DNA of 64,000 nucleotides from assembly GCA_029961685.1 (NCBI GenBank), contig JARWKL010000014.1, forward strand, positions 24,339,137 through 24,403,136, given 5' to 3'. Source of the DNA: Aristolochia californica. Its lineage: Eukaryota; Streptophyta; Magnoliopsida; Piperales; Aristolochiaceae. Made by a program: the position numbers and the translations under genes. The notes beneath the pieces are model-generated. The model saw only the letters and a list, made by a program, of their open reading frames with translations. It ran no database searches and was not told the origin of the DNA. Shown piece after piece: positions 12,233 through 21,675 of this stretch (the stretch's first letter is position 1; every line of letters starts with the position of its first letter).

Positions 12233-12688
12233 TGTTGAATTTATGGAAAAGAGAAATACTTCATTGACTATTTTTTGTAATCAAAGTACATGAACCTCTA
12301 TTTATAATAGAGGAAAGTAGTAGAGTCCAATTACAATTAAATTACTTTTGTCCCAATTACACTCAAACTCTAACACTTAAAGATAAGTCCTAGCATAATT
12401 AAATAACCCAATATACATGGAAGACTAACATGACTAAAACATTTTTAAACTGAAACTCTTCTGTGAGGCCTGTTTTCATAATAATTTTAGCTCTGTTAGA
12501 CTTCTTATTGTGTAACACTTCTTATGCCACCTCACGTGATCATGGTGGGTCCCAATGGGCTTAGGCCCATCTTCCAACACTCTTGGATATCCGGGTTATC
12601 CTTGGTTTTATGGGCTTGGGCCCATTTCCAACACACTTGGATATTTGGGTCTTTCTTGGTCATGTGGGCTTGGGCCCAGCTTCCAACT
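12233..12688 (-). mobile_element. Solo LTR S1 (456 bp) with 5-bp target duplication
   Basis: TGACC stands on both sides (12228-12232 and 12689-12693), the mark of a retrotransposon insertion whose body was lost by LTR recombination. It starts TGTTGAATTTATGG and ends CCAACT, a one-base change from the expected CA end. Taking out the LTR and one TGACC copy makes the copia B integrase frame continuous across the site, which supports the exact borders. The last 150 bp hold three imperfect copies, about 60 bp apart, of a GGGCTTGGGCCCA-CTTCCAACA unit. Strand is inferred from LTRs of similar minus-strand elements. Confidence 0.85.
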
Positions 12689-12693
12689 TGACC

Positions 12694-12808
12694 AAGTACA
12701 GATGAAGGTAACCTATTGATCATAAAACAAGCCATAAGTATGGCATGAGGCCAATAAAGTAAGGTATCTTCATGAAGTAGAGGATTTCATGAGCAACCTC
12801 AAAGAGAT
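12694..12808 (-). pseudogene. Copia B integrase segment between S1 and copia C
   Basis: On the minus strand this short piece reads the integrase block with WPHAILMACFMINRLPSSVLG (spread over 12760-12694), equivalent to the same block in copias 2 and D. It is bounded by S1's duplication on the left and by the TG of copia C's LTR at 12809 on the right. Confidence 0.8.
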
Positions 12809-13245
12809 TGTTGAATTTAGGACCCCATGATTGAAAGCTCGAGCAAGATGAGAGAGGGATAATAAAAAGAGCTAAGAGAGAGAGAGAGAGCTCGGGTAGA
12901 GAGGAGAGAAGAAAAGAGAGAGAAAAAGAGTATAGGCTAGAAAGAGATTCTTCACGAGTTGAAAAGTGGAGAGCTTGATTGAACCCTTCTACCATGACCC
13001 ATATTTATACTATTTCAATTACATATTAAGAGATAAGAAAGGATCCCTCATATCTCTAATTACATCAATCATGATTAGGGGTAGCTCGAGTTCGGCTCAG
13101 TGCCGGCTCAGTTCGATTCGTTATATTTCGAGCTCGAGCTGAGCTCAAGCTGGCTCGTTTAGATTAACGAGTCGAGCTCGAATAGAGCCAGGTTTGGCTC
13201 GTCGGCACACGAGCTGACTCGTTAATTTAACGAGCGATACGGGGA

Positions 13246-13580
13246 TAGGGGGAGTGGGAAAAATTTTGCGAAATGTCTCTTCCATTTCATCTTGCCGCTT
13301 GCGAAACCCATACTTCCCTCTCCCATTTCTCTGCCATTTCCATGCCATTACAGCATGATTTCTCACAAAAAATGCTCTCCTTCGGCAGGTATTCAAGGGA
13401 AATGGGGGATTTGGTCTTCAAATCCCTCGTTCTCCCTCTCCCTCTTTGATTCCTCAATTTCTTCCTCTGCGATTTATTTCTCTTCTTCCTCTGCGATTTC
13501 TTTCTCTTCTTCCTCTTCGATTTCTTCATCCAAAATTCTTCCTCACTGACGAGACAAAAGCGACGGTTCGATAGAAGGAG
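13246..13580 (+). other. Possible 5' untranslated/promoter segment inside the hAT element
   Basis: A GC-balanced stretch followed by pyrimidine-rich TTCTTCCTCT repeats (13440-13545) ends at AGAAGGAG|GTAAGA (13573-13586), which resembles a splice donor. Composition differs from the AT-rich interior. It looks like the 5' end of a captured or chimeric transcription unit. No TATA box is clear and no acceptor with AG lies before the next candidate exon, so the structure is uncertain. The small open frames on both strands here are not convincing genes. Confidence 0.35.
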
Positions 13581-13678
13581 GTAAGATTTTTATTTAATAT
13601 TCTATTTTTTTTTCATCCCCGACCTAACCCTACAAAAATCTCTAATTCTCGCTTTGTTTCAACAATACTCCTTCATTC

Positions 13679-13723
13679 ATGGAAAGTCTTTTTGGATATC
13701 CGAACGGCGAACACTCTGTTTCT
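13679..13723 (+). pseudogene. Candidate first coding exon of chimeric unit in hAT element
   Basis: ATG at 13679 opens 15 codons (MESLFGYPNGEHSVS) ending at 13723 directly before GTAAGTG, a strong donor. The phase at the donor is 0, which matches the phase 0 start of the LOV-like exon at 13806. I do not recognise the 15 residues. The pairing of a good start, a good donor and matching phase is suggestive, not proof. Confidence 0.4.
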
Positions 13724-13805
13724 GTAAGTGAAATGTTCTGTATTAGAATGCAGTTATGCCTAAGCAAAGATAACAATCTGTTTTTTTTTTTTTTTTTTTT
13801 TGTAG

Positions 13806-13876
13806 ATATTTTCAGTTGACAGTTTTCTTGAACTTACAAAGTACACTCTGGAAGACATCCTTGGAAGAAACTGCCG
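13806..13876 (+). pseudogene. Captured phototropin LOV2-like exon inside hAT element
   Basis: After a 20-base T tract and GTAG acceptor, 71 bases read IFSVDSFLELTK then YTLEDILGRNCR, ending within the Arg codon (CG|G) at a GTATGA donor. DSFLELT.Y...EILGRNCR is the conserved stretch leading to the flavin-binding Cys of plant phototropin LOV2 domains. The Cys here is the GRNC residue that becomes photo-adducted. From family knowledge, the following FLQG block should start the next exon; I did not find it in the element. Known plant PAS/LOV proteins of the ZTL/FKF1 group are less similar in the FLELT part. This is a gene fragment, not a working photoreceptor. Confidence 0.65.
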
Positions 13877-16470
13877 GTATGAATTTTATTTCATAATTTT
13901 GAGTGTTGATAACATATTATGTTGACTGTTTAATATATTTTCATGGTTTAGGGACTTTTTTGGTTCCAGTCCAGTCATGTCTCTTAGATTTGTAAAAGGT
14001 TTATATTTGTTCTATAGTACATAATTAGACAGGAATATAAGAAAATTGTCCGCTGCATAAGAAATGGATGTTGGACTATTATGTTTTTGTAAGATGTTCA
14101 AACCAACTTAGAATTTCGAACAAATGGAATTTCATTAGTTATTCCACATAAAATAATTTAAAAAGTTTTCTGTTCAATGTCAGGTCTTAGTGTGTGATAA
14201 GATATTCATTGTAAGTCTCAGTACATCAAAACTTTCCTTGATGTTGTTAACATGTACTGAATTAAAACATAAGGATCAGAAAGGAGATAAGAGATGGACA
14301 GGTGAAAGGAAATGAGAGAAGGAAAAATGCATTGAGTTTAAGAGGTCACATGTATTTCAGTTATGATTTATTTATCCGTTATGCTTTTAATTTCGTTTGT
14401 TGGCTTACACGGTTTCATACACTTTTCATGTAATGTATTTGGTGGCTGGTCATGTCTCTTGATTTATCTATCTTCTCTTTATTCACCGTCTATTATTGAG
14501 GAAATACAAATTTCCTATTTGTGTAAAGTTGTTTTTCACATGAAAAGCATAATTTGAAGGTATTATTTTCTTATCATCAGATTGTTGGATTAAACTAATA
14601 TAGTCCAAGTGTTTCTAAAAGTCATTATAATATTTTAAAAATCATTTTTTTCCTTCACTTTACTTGCATATATCTAGGGAAATAAGTAATAGTTGGGTTG
14701 GAGTTCTGGAATTCAAATGAACACTAAGCAAGGAGAAACTACAGATAAACTATCCACGGGCACAGAAAGTGACACTGAATTTAGATTATTATCCTAGGTA
14801 TTGCTTTTTACTTGTATTATATGTCTGAAGAACAAAGGTCATCATTATATTATTGTGAATTGAAATATGCTACTATTACTTTATATTGATTCTTTGTACA
14901 TCATTACTCGGCCTTAGTACACAACAGTTCCTTTTGATATTTTTCTAGTTTAATATGTAAGCAAGAAGGCATTCATGATTGCCTATAATCTCTGAGCGTT
15001 AAAAAGTTTCATATTGTGGTTGAAGGTGCAGGAAAAGTTGTTGGTTTGTGGGTCAGATGGAAACCCTTTGTGTTTAACTTTGAGCTCTTGCATTTTTTGA
15101 AGGAAGAGATATAATGATCTAAATTACCATTAATTCAAAGGACTAGTCTATACTGTGAGGATGGTGGATTGTGCAGGGATTCTTCTCAGGCATTAGGTTG
15201 TAGTTCTTGGAATAAAAGAAGTTATTTGGATGTTTATGAACCACTTAAGTGGGGTTCTTTGCTCATTGCTCATTTACTGATGATTGTAGTAGACCTAAAT
15301 TGCTGCTGATTGTCTAGTATGTTTCCTTGGATCTATTTAGGGTTTCTCTGGTCATGTCTTAACTAGGAAGAAATTCTTAAGAAACCTATGCTTAATTTGT
15401 GAGAGAATTAGCTTCAAGCTGCGTTGTTGAATTTATTATACGTGGTACTGTGTATTTTAAAGTTCTTGCTAGTGAAAGATATCTTGTGCTCCTAAAAGAC
15501 GATTAGATTTCATAATGTTTATAGCACATGGTGAAATCATTTATAATTAGTATGTTTGAAGTGCTAATTAGCATTCCGTCCTTTTCATGATAAACTGAGA
15601 TTGGCTAGTGAAAGATCAGAATATTAGAAACTCAAATGGGATATTTTATGTTCTCTATCGATGGGGCATGATTTTGCTTTATTGTTCCCGATATTAGGAT
15701 GAAGTGTACATGACTGAACTGAAAAACCATTTTAGTCCGCTTACCCACCAGCGATGTTGATGGTTCTTGAAGGCCACCAGTGTTGTTGATGGTTCTTGAA
15801 GGAACAGATAACTTTCATTCACCAGCTTTTTTGTTTCTGTTTCTGTTCATTGTCATTACATTATGCTTAGGCTATTAAGTTAAAGTTTATAGCAGAGTTG
15901 TTCTACTGTAATGTGTTGATTGTTATGGGATTCAAATTGGTTACTGTAATATTCATGTAAAATATCACTGATGGTGGTAGAGTAATAGACTCATATATTT
16001 CTACCTTGGCACCAAATACTGTTCAAGGTTTGATTTGTGGCAATGATTGGGTTCAGGTTCTTCACGGTGTAAAAAAAAAACAAAAGGTGAATTTCTTTGA
16101 TTAATTATTTATTATGATATTTTTTAGTATATTTTTTAGTTTTATTTATTAAAATTTTGTTTTATGATTACAACCTGAGAAGAAGAGTGTAGAGATAATA
16201 CTACCAGCTACATGATTTTTCATGTTTCTCTCATCATGGTAATTTTAATATTTTTAACAACATTAAGTAACTAGTAATGGAAGAGTATTTTTTTATCGGA
16301 CAATAACTAATTTTTTTTTTGTCATAGGTGGAGATTTTCCTCATGCAGGGACGTATATTATTTTCTAGCATGAAGAGACACAACTATAGTTTGTAAATTT
16401 ATAATGGATTTATAGTTTTTATTTGGGTGATTGTAAATTGATAGTGATATTTCATTTAATTTTGTTGTGT
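13877..16470 (+). other. Interior of the hAT element, no gene recognised
   Basis: About 2.6 kb of AT-rich, intron-like DNA. I looked for the continuation of the LOV2 domain and for hAT transposase and found neither. A small frame at 14718-14799 begins MNTKQGETTDKLSTG and ends at a stop, without recognisable similarity. A 29-bp unit is duplicated in tandem at 15745-15802. Short frames such as that at 14363-14557 have no supporting features. Confidence 0.55.
15745..15802 (+). repeat. Tandem duplication, 2 x 29 bp
   Basis: Units 15745-15773 and 15774-15802 both start CCACCAG and end GTTGATGGTTCTTGAAGG, with two mismatches. It lies in the hAT interior. Confidence 0.85.
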
Positions 16471-16479
16471 TTGATTATT

Positions 16480-16810
16480 GTATGGAGTTTATTTATAATG
16501 TTATGCAGTGTATGGAGTGTTTAGACTATTTTATGGATGTATAAATAATTTCATGGAGTGTTTATGGAATGTATAGACAAATTTATGGAGTGTTTATGCA
16601 GGTATTATGTATATTGATTATGCCCAATTTTAAGTAGAGGTTATGCCGAATTTTTTACAGGTATTATATACATAGATTATGCTGAATTTTAAGAAGAGGT
16701 TATGCCCAATCTTATACATGTATTATATATATATATATATAGGTTATGCCTAATTTTATGTAGAGGTCATGCCCAATTTTATGTAAAATGTATGAATAAT
16801 TTTATATACA
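16480..16810 (+). repeat. Degenerate subterminal tandem repeats of hAT element
   Basis: Repeated variants of TTATGGAGTGTTTATG (16500-16605) are followed by repeats around GGTTATGCCCAATTTTA.G (16610-16790), about 40-60 bp each. A short (AT)n tract lies at 16727-16740. Subterminal repeat arrays are common in hAT elements. Confidence 0.7.
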
Positions 16811-17050
16811 ATTTATTTGATATATATTTTTTGAAAGTTTTAAATTTATGTTTCGGCTCGAACTCAGTTCAAAATTATGGGCTCGAGCTCGATAACAGTT
16901 TTAGGCTCGACTCGAAGCTCGGTTCGAAATATTTAAATCAACCTCGGGTAGAACATAGGCAGGTTCGGGATCGGCTCAGCTCGATGCCACCCCTAATCAT
17001 GATTATCCAAATCTACACAAATCAAGGGAAGATAAATCGGTTACATTAAT

Positions 17051-17504
17051 TGTTCAATTTATGAAAAAGAGAAATACTTCAATGACCTATTCATTGACTT
17101 CATTAACTTCTCATTAATCAGAGTACATGAACGTCTATTTATAATAGAGGAAGATAGTAAAACCCAATTACTATAAAACTACCTTTGTCCCAATTACACC
17201 CAAACTCTAACACTTAAAGATAAGTCCTAGCATAATTAAATAACTCAATATAGATAAAAGATAAATATAACTCAAACTCGAACTCTTCTAGGACATGACC
17301 ATAAGATAAAGATACCTTTGTGAGTCCTTCTTGATCTTCCAACTTATGTGACAAGGATGTCAGCATTTGGTAATCATGGTAGGTCCTACTTCTTATGTGC
17401 TTGGGCCCATCTTGTGGGCCTTCCTTGGTCGTGTGACCCATATTATAATACTCTTAGATATGTGGGTCTTCCTTGCTTGTGTGGCTTGGGCCTATCTTCC
17501 AACA
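17051..17504 (-). mobile_element. Solo LTR S2 (454 bp) with 5-bp target duplication
   Basis: TTAAT flanks it exactly (17046-17050 and 17505-17509). It starts TGTTCAATTTATGAAAAAG and ends TCTTCCAACA and is the same family as S1. It lies only 48 bp from the hAT element's right duplication, in the same LTR of copia C. The LTR of C resumes at 17510 and ends at 17614. Confidence 0.87.
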
Positions 17505-17641
17505 TTAATCAAGGAAGATTGCCAAATCTTCCAACTCATGTGATATGAATTCTAGCTCGTGAGAGGACTCATCATGCCACCTCACATGATCATGGTGGGT
17601 CCCACCAGGTAACACTCCCCCTAAGACTGGGGGTGAGAAAA

Positions 17642-18075
17642 TGTTATAGTCCTGGGTTAAGTACCTATGTCTTCCACTCCTAACAGGCCAATCTTTTGGG
17701 TAGTATTCGCTAGGTGCTTAACATTTGGTATTAGAGCTAGCGCTAAGTCGTGGGTCTAATTCCCATGTGCTGCAAGCGGCATGTGGAGGTGTGTAGCCCG
17801 GGGTGGAGGGGGCGACCTACAGGAAGGGGTGACCAGAGTGTGTTCCCGCACGATGGGTCATCGCTATAAGCAGAAGGGGCGACCTGAGAGTGTTCCCGCA
17901 CCTTAGGGTCGTCGCTAGAGTGGGCCATCGTCAGAAGTGGGTCGTCTCCAGTGTAGGCCGCTGTGGGCGTAGGCCTCGCGACGATGGGTATGATGTTATG
18001 GTCCTGGGATAAGTACCTATGTCTTCCGCTCCTGACAAGCCGGTCTTTTGGGTAGTATTGGCTAGGTGCTTAATA
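17642..18075 (+). mobile_element. TRIM element (434 bp, 82-bp LTRs) with 5-bp target duplication
   Basis: GAAAA flanks it (17637-17641, 18076-18080). The two 82-bp LTRs, 17642-17723 and 17994-18075, both begin TGTTAT.GTCCTGGG.TAAG and end GCTAGGTGCTTAA.A; they differ at roughly ten positions. A primer site TGGTATTAGAGC (17726-17737) follows the 5' LTR, one base off the initiator tRNA-Met complement. The interior is only 270 bp, GC-rich and non-coding. These are the hallmarks of a terminal-repeat retrotransposon in miniature, which depends on enzymes from other elements. It is inserted between the polypurine tract and RNase H end of copia C. Confidence 0.88.
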
Positions 18076-18080
18076 GAAAA

Positions 18081-19763
18081 CATCGTAAATGCCTAGCTTG
18101 CTGCAGATGGTGGACAAGATCATATGAGTGACTGGTTTGGTGAGAATGTCTGCAACTTGCCCTTGTGAGGAGATATGTTTGGAAGATAATATGCCGGCTT
18201 GGAATTTCTCGCATATGAAAAGGCAGTCTACCTCAATGTTCTTTGTTCTCTCATGGAAGACCAGATTTAGGGTGATGTGTATTGCTTCCTGATTATCGCA
18301 ATGTAGATCCATAAGGTCTTCTTTATAAAATCCCAGTTCAGTGAGAAGGGATTTGATCCACAGAAGCTCACTAACTATGTGTGCCATGGCCCTGTATTCT
18401 GCTCCTGCACTAGACCTTGCAACTACATTATGTTTTTTGCTTCCCCATGTAACCAAGTTCCCTCCAACCATTGTACAATATCCCAAAGTAGATTTTCTAT
18501 CATCCGAGGATCCAACTCAGTATGCATCTAAGAACCCTTATATGTTGAAGTGACCATGGTTCTTATAGAGAAGCCCTCTTCTTGGACCTCCTTTCAAATA
18601 TCACAATATTCTTTCTAGTGCTTTCCAGTGAGTAAGTTGTGGTTTGTTCATGTATTGATTCTCCACACTTACTGTATATGATATATCCGGCCTTGTTACA
18701 TAGAGATAAATGAGTTTCCCCACAAGTCTTTGATATTTTTCGATATTCACATCTTCTCCAGTGCCTATAGATAATTTTGTATTGGAATCCATATGGGTTT
18801 CAACTGGTCTACACGCCATCATTCCTGTCTCCTTCAGTAGATCAAGGACATCCTTCCTTTGAGATAATATATTCCCATGTTTAGACTTTAGTATTTGAAT
18901 ACCCAAAAAGTATTTAAGCAATCCAAGATTTTCGTCTTGAATTCTTCACACATCTTTTCCTTGCTGGTCTACACACCATCATTCATGTCTCCTTTAGTAG
19001 ATCAAGGACATACTTCCTTTGAGGTAATATAATCCCATGTTTGGACTGTAGTATTTGAATACCCAAAAAGTATTTAAGTAATCCAAGATTTTTTGTCTTG
19101 AATTCATCACATATCTTTTCCTTGGTTTCCTAAATGCCCTCAAGATCACTACTGGTTAAGACAATATCATTAACTTATACAACTAAAATCACTTTGCCTT
19201 TAGAAGTGTCTTTATGAAATATGGATTAATCTACGGAACATCTGTGAAATCTGGCCCGTATGAGTGTTTGGCTAAATTTATCAAACCATGCACGAAGAGA
19301 TTGTTTTAGACCATGAAGGTATTTCTTCAATCAACATTCTGACTCCCCTTCAACCACAAATCTAGGTGGTTGTTGCCTATAAATGTCTTCCTTTATATTC
19401 CCAATGAGAAAAATATTTTTCACATCAAGCTGATAGATTGGGCAAGAAGAATTAGCAACAAAAGATAAGAAAATACATACCGAATTCATTTTGGCCACCG
19501 GAGAGAATGTTTCCTCATAATTGATCCCATAACAATGCGTATAGCCTTTAGCAAAAAGGTGGGCCTTAAGGCAAGCAACAGACCCATCTGGATTGAGTTT
19601 AACAGTAAAGACCTACTTACAGCCGACAAGTTTTTTATAGAATGGAAGAGGAACTAGAGCCCATATCTGATTCTCATAGAGTGCCAGTATTTCTTCGTCC
19701 ATTGTCACCTTTCACCCTGGATGTTTTAGAGCCTCCTGATAGGATTGTGGGATTGAGATAGAG
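18081..19763 (-). pseudogene. Copia C RNase H and reverse transcriptase remnant
   Basis: The frame 18486-18081 is RNase H: GYCTMVGGNLVTW, NVVARSSAGAEYRAM (the usual Glu is Gly), CDNQEAIHIT, CSKLGIYDVF. RT follows upstream on the minus strand: 18921-18601 contains LKYFLGIQILKSKHG and YQRLVGKLIYLYVTRPDISY. A 160-bp tandem duplication (18804-19123) disrupts RT. The catalytic block near 19160 reads VDDIVLT-like with changes. It ends at 19763 at the gypsy G1 LTR. Confidence 0.84.
18804..19123 (-). repeat. Tandem duplication, 2 x 160 bp, in copia C RT
   Basis: 18804-18963 and 18964-19123 both begin CTGGTCTACAC and run in register through CAAAAAGTATTTAAG to CATCTTTTCCTTG, with about 15 differences. 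The unit is not a multiple of three, so it shifts the RT frame. Confidence 0.88.
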
Positions 19764-20666
19764 TGTTATGAACTCGATAGCGAACCATGTAACTCAATGG
19801 CACCGTGGGTGAGTCACTGGGTACTAAATCCTTTAATTATATTTCTTTTTTATTTCAGTCATGATTAAATATGCCCCAGGGGCATTTATGTAATTTTTTC
19901 CAAAAACCATGGTTGGTGTAAAGTATTTGTAAAGGGAAGATGGGAATATGAAATGGCAAGTTTTATTTGCCCCCAAAAAGGATTCGAGTTCTCCTTCTAG
20001 AGCTCAGGGTTGGAGTTCCCCTTGAGCTCTAGTTATCCCCCTCAAATCTTTCCCTTTTCAATGTTAAGCCTTCCGTTTTTACTGATCCCTTCCCTGAACG
20101 ACAGCCCGAAACTTCTCTGGTTTTAGGTGCTCTTGTTCATTGTGTTTTACAGTAGAAACGTGAAGTGTAGAGACGAACAGCACCTCAGGATGTTGTTACT
20201 AGTTTGGCCGGAGAACATCAGGGAGTTGTAGTCTCCCTCAGCAAAGCAGGTGCACCGAGTGAGTTTTCTGAGCACTACAATAGCAGGGAGGTGCTCCCGA
20301 AATTCCGCAAGACTGCATGTGACTGCTGTTCAGACATTGACCCACCAGCAATCCCTCATTGTTCAGCATCCGAGCATGACCAAGGTGGATTCCCAGTCTA
20401 CCGAGACCAGAAGAGGCTCACAATCCCCGATTGAGCAAACTTCCAGCAGCCCATGGCTGCCAACAGTGATGAGCATACCAGGGAGGATTAATAAAATTCA
20501 TTCAGTGGAAGAACAGCAGCAAGCTGCTGTCCAGACCAGGGTTTGGAAACTAGGAGGGGTTTTGCCTTGAACCAGACTAGTCCCGATTTGTGGGCCCACT
20601 CCCTCACAGCACTGGATCCATCCGTCCCACGTCGTGTTACGCGATCCATGACTCGGGACACTAACA
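19764..20666 (+). repeat. Gypsy G1 5' LTR (903 bp)
   Basis: It runs from TGTTATGAACTCGATAGC to GACACTAACA and is followed by TC and the primer site. Its first and last 40 bases resemble the G2, G3 and G4 LTRs, but the middle does not, so it is a related yet separate family. The last part is coding in phase with gag (see gag entry). Confidence 0.82.
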
Positions 20667-21675
20667 TCTTGGTATCAGAGCAGGGTAACATGGGGGACCT
20701 GTCCCAAAGTGAAGAGCTAAGAAACCTTGCCAGAGAACTAAGGATAGAAAATGAAGCTCAAATGGCAGAGATGATGGTGTAGATCACAAGCAGAGCTTCT
20801 GAGATTCTGGCAAGGACTAAACCGACCCCCAGACAATACACGCAGGAAGGAAGAACACTCTTACTGTAGTGGGGGAGAACAACATGCTGGGCGCAATGCT
20901 CTACCTATACAAAGTGGAGGGTCAGTACCCAAGTACACAAAAATTGATTTTCCCACCTACACCGGGTCACTCGACCCCTTAATCTGGCTACACAGATACG
21001 AAATATGTTTTGCCCACCAAGGCACATCGGACATGGACAAGGTGAGCTTAGCTGCCTTCCACTTTCTGGATAAAGGTCAACTTTGGTTCCATCAAGTGGA
21101 ATTGGACGGTCTGATCATGGATTGTGAAGAGTTTAAAGAGCTATCCACAATATGGTTTGGACCGCCAGCTTACAGTAACCCTTTGGGGGATTTGGTCATG
21201 TTACGACAGACCGGGTCGGTGGAAGCATACTAGACTCAATTTCAGGAAAAATTAGCTTGAGCAAGCCACCTAGTTCAAAGAGACCAGCATGTAAATCTGT
21301 TCATAGTAGGGCTTACTGATTCGTTGAAACTGGAGGTGGAACTCCATGCGCCTACTGATTTGGGGGGAACAATGAATTTGGCTTGGGCAATGGAAGCAAG
21401 ACAGCATATTCAGAATAAGAGGAGTGGCTGGAAAGGGAGGAGAATCAGTGCACCCAAGTGGAAGGGGGAGGAATTATTCGCCTCGAGTGACGGGGCCACC
21501 AGTGCCACCACCCAAATCTACACCTAGCCATACCATGGCAGCAAGCCCTAGAAGAAGCAACTCCCCACCCCCATATATCAGAAAATTAATAGGGATGGAA
21601 ATGGCTGATCGACGAACGAAAAACCACTGTTATAATTGTGACAAACCTAACCGGCAGGGCCACCAATGTAAATGA
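20543..21675 (+). pseudogene. Gypsy G1 gag remnant, beginning inside the LTR
   Basis: The open frame starts at 20543 in the LTR, passes through VPRRVTRSMTRDTNILVSEQ across the LTR-primer junction and reaches MGDLSQSEELRNLAR. A stop at 20780 and further breaks follow. The capsid core (Retrotrans_gag) is visible at 20930-21420: DPLIWLHRYEICF, DKVSLAAFHFLDKGQLWF, PPAYSNPLGDLVMLRQTGSVEAY, GLTDSLKLEVELHAP. The zinc-finger segment NHCYNCDKPNRQGHQCK is at about 21622-21672, followed by a stop. Gag is non-functional because of several nonsense changes. Confidence 0.82.
20670..20681 (+). promoter_or_regulatory. Gypsy G1 primer binding site
   Basis: TGGTATCAGAGC, a perfect complement of plant initiator tRNA-Met, three bases after the LTR end. 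The site is also read in frame as the codons for LVSEQ. Confidence 0.88.

Larger units (their letters stand above)
13076..16995. mobile_element. hAT-superfamily element (3.92 kb) with 8-bp target duplication
   Basis: A perfect 8-bp duplication ATCATGAT flanks it (13068-13075, 16996-17003). The termini are imperfect inverted repeats, TAGGGGTAGC on the left and the complement of TAGGGGTGGC on the right. Eight-base duplication with TAGGG-type ends is diagnostic of hAT elements. Both ends are followed by subterminal clusters of GCTCGAG/GGCTCG motifs (13086-13230, 16855-16985), as is usual for hAT transposase binding regions. No transposase frame (RNase H-like core or the C-terminal dimerisation block) is visible, so it looks non-autonomous. 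It carries gene-like sequence, described separately. It is inserted in the LTR of copia C. Confidence 0.85.
12809..19763 (-). mobile_element. Copia C: minus-strand copia, 5' half missing, carrying hAT, solo LTR and TRIM inserts
   Basis: The 3' LTR starts TGTTGAATTTAGGACCCC at 12809 and ends GGTAACA at 17614, but only about 420 bp of that is LTR; the rest is a hAT element (13076-16995) and solo LTR S2 (17051-17504). Polypurine complement and RNase H/RT follow to 19763, where the LTR of gypsy G1 begins. Integrase, gag and 5' LTR of C are not in the window. The five bases before 12809 are GAGAT, its candidate target site in copia B. Confidence 0.8.

Noticed and set aside
13292..13549. Ser-rich 85-codon frame and its Lys-rich complement
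   Set aside because: Both come from a TTCTTCCTCT repeat; more likely untranslated pyrimidine-rich leader than a protein.
14718..14799. Possible further captured exon in the hAT element (MNTKQGETTDKLSTG...)
   Set aside because: No similarity recognised, no clear acceptor before it, and it does not continue the LOV domain.
17743..17990. GC-rich block with tRNA-like words and small frames
   Set aside because: It is the interior of a TRIM bounded by 82-bp LTRs and a 5-bp duplication; the tRNA-like part is the primer binding site and no cloverleaf can be folded around it by eye.
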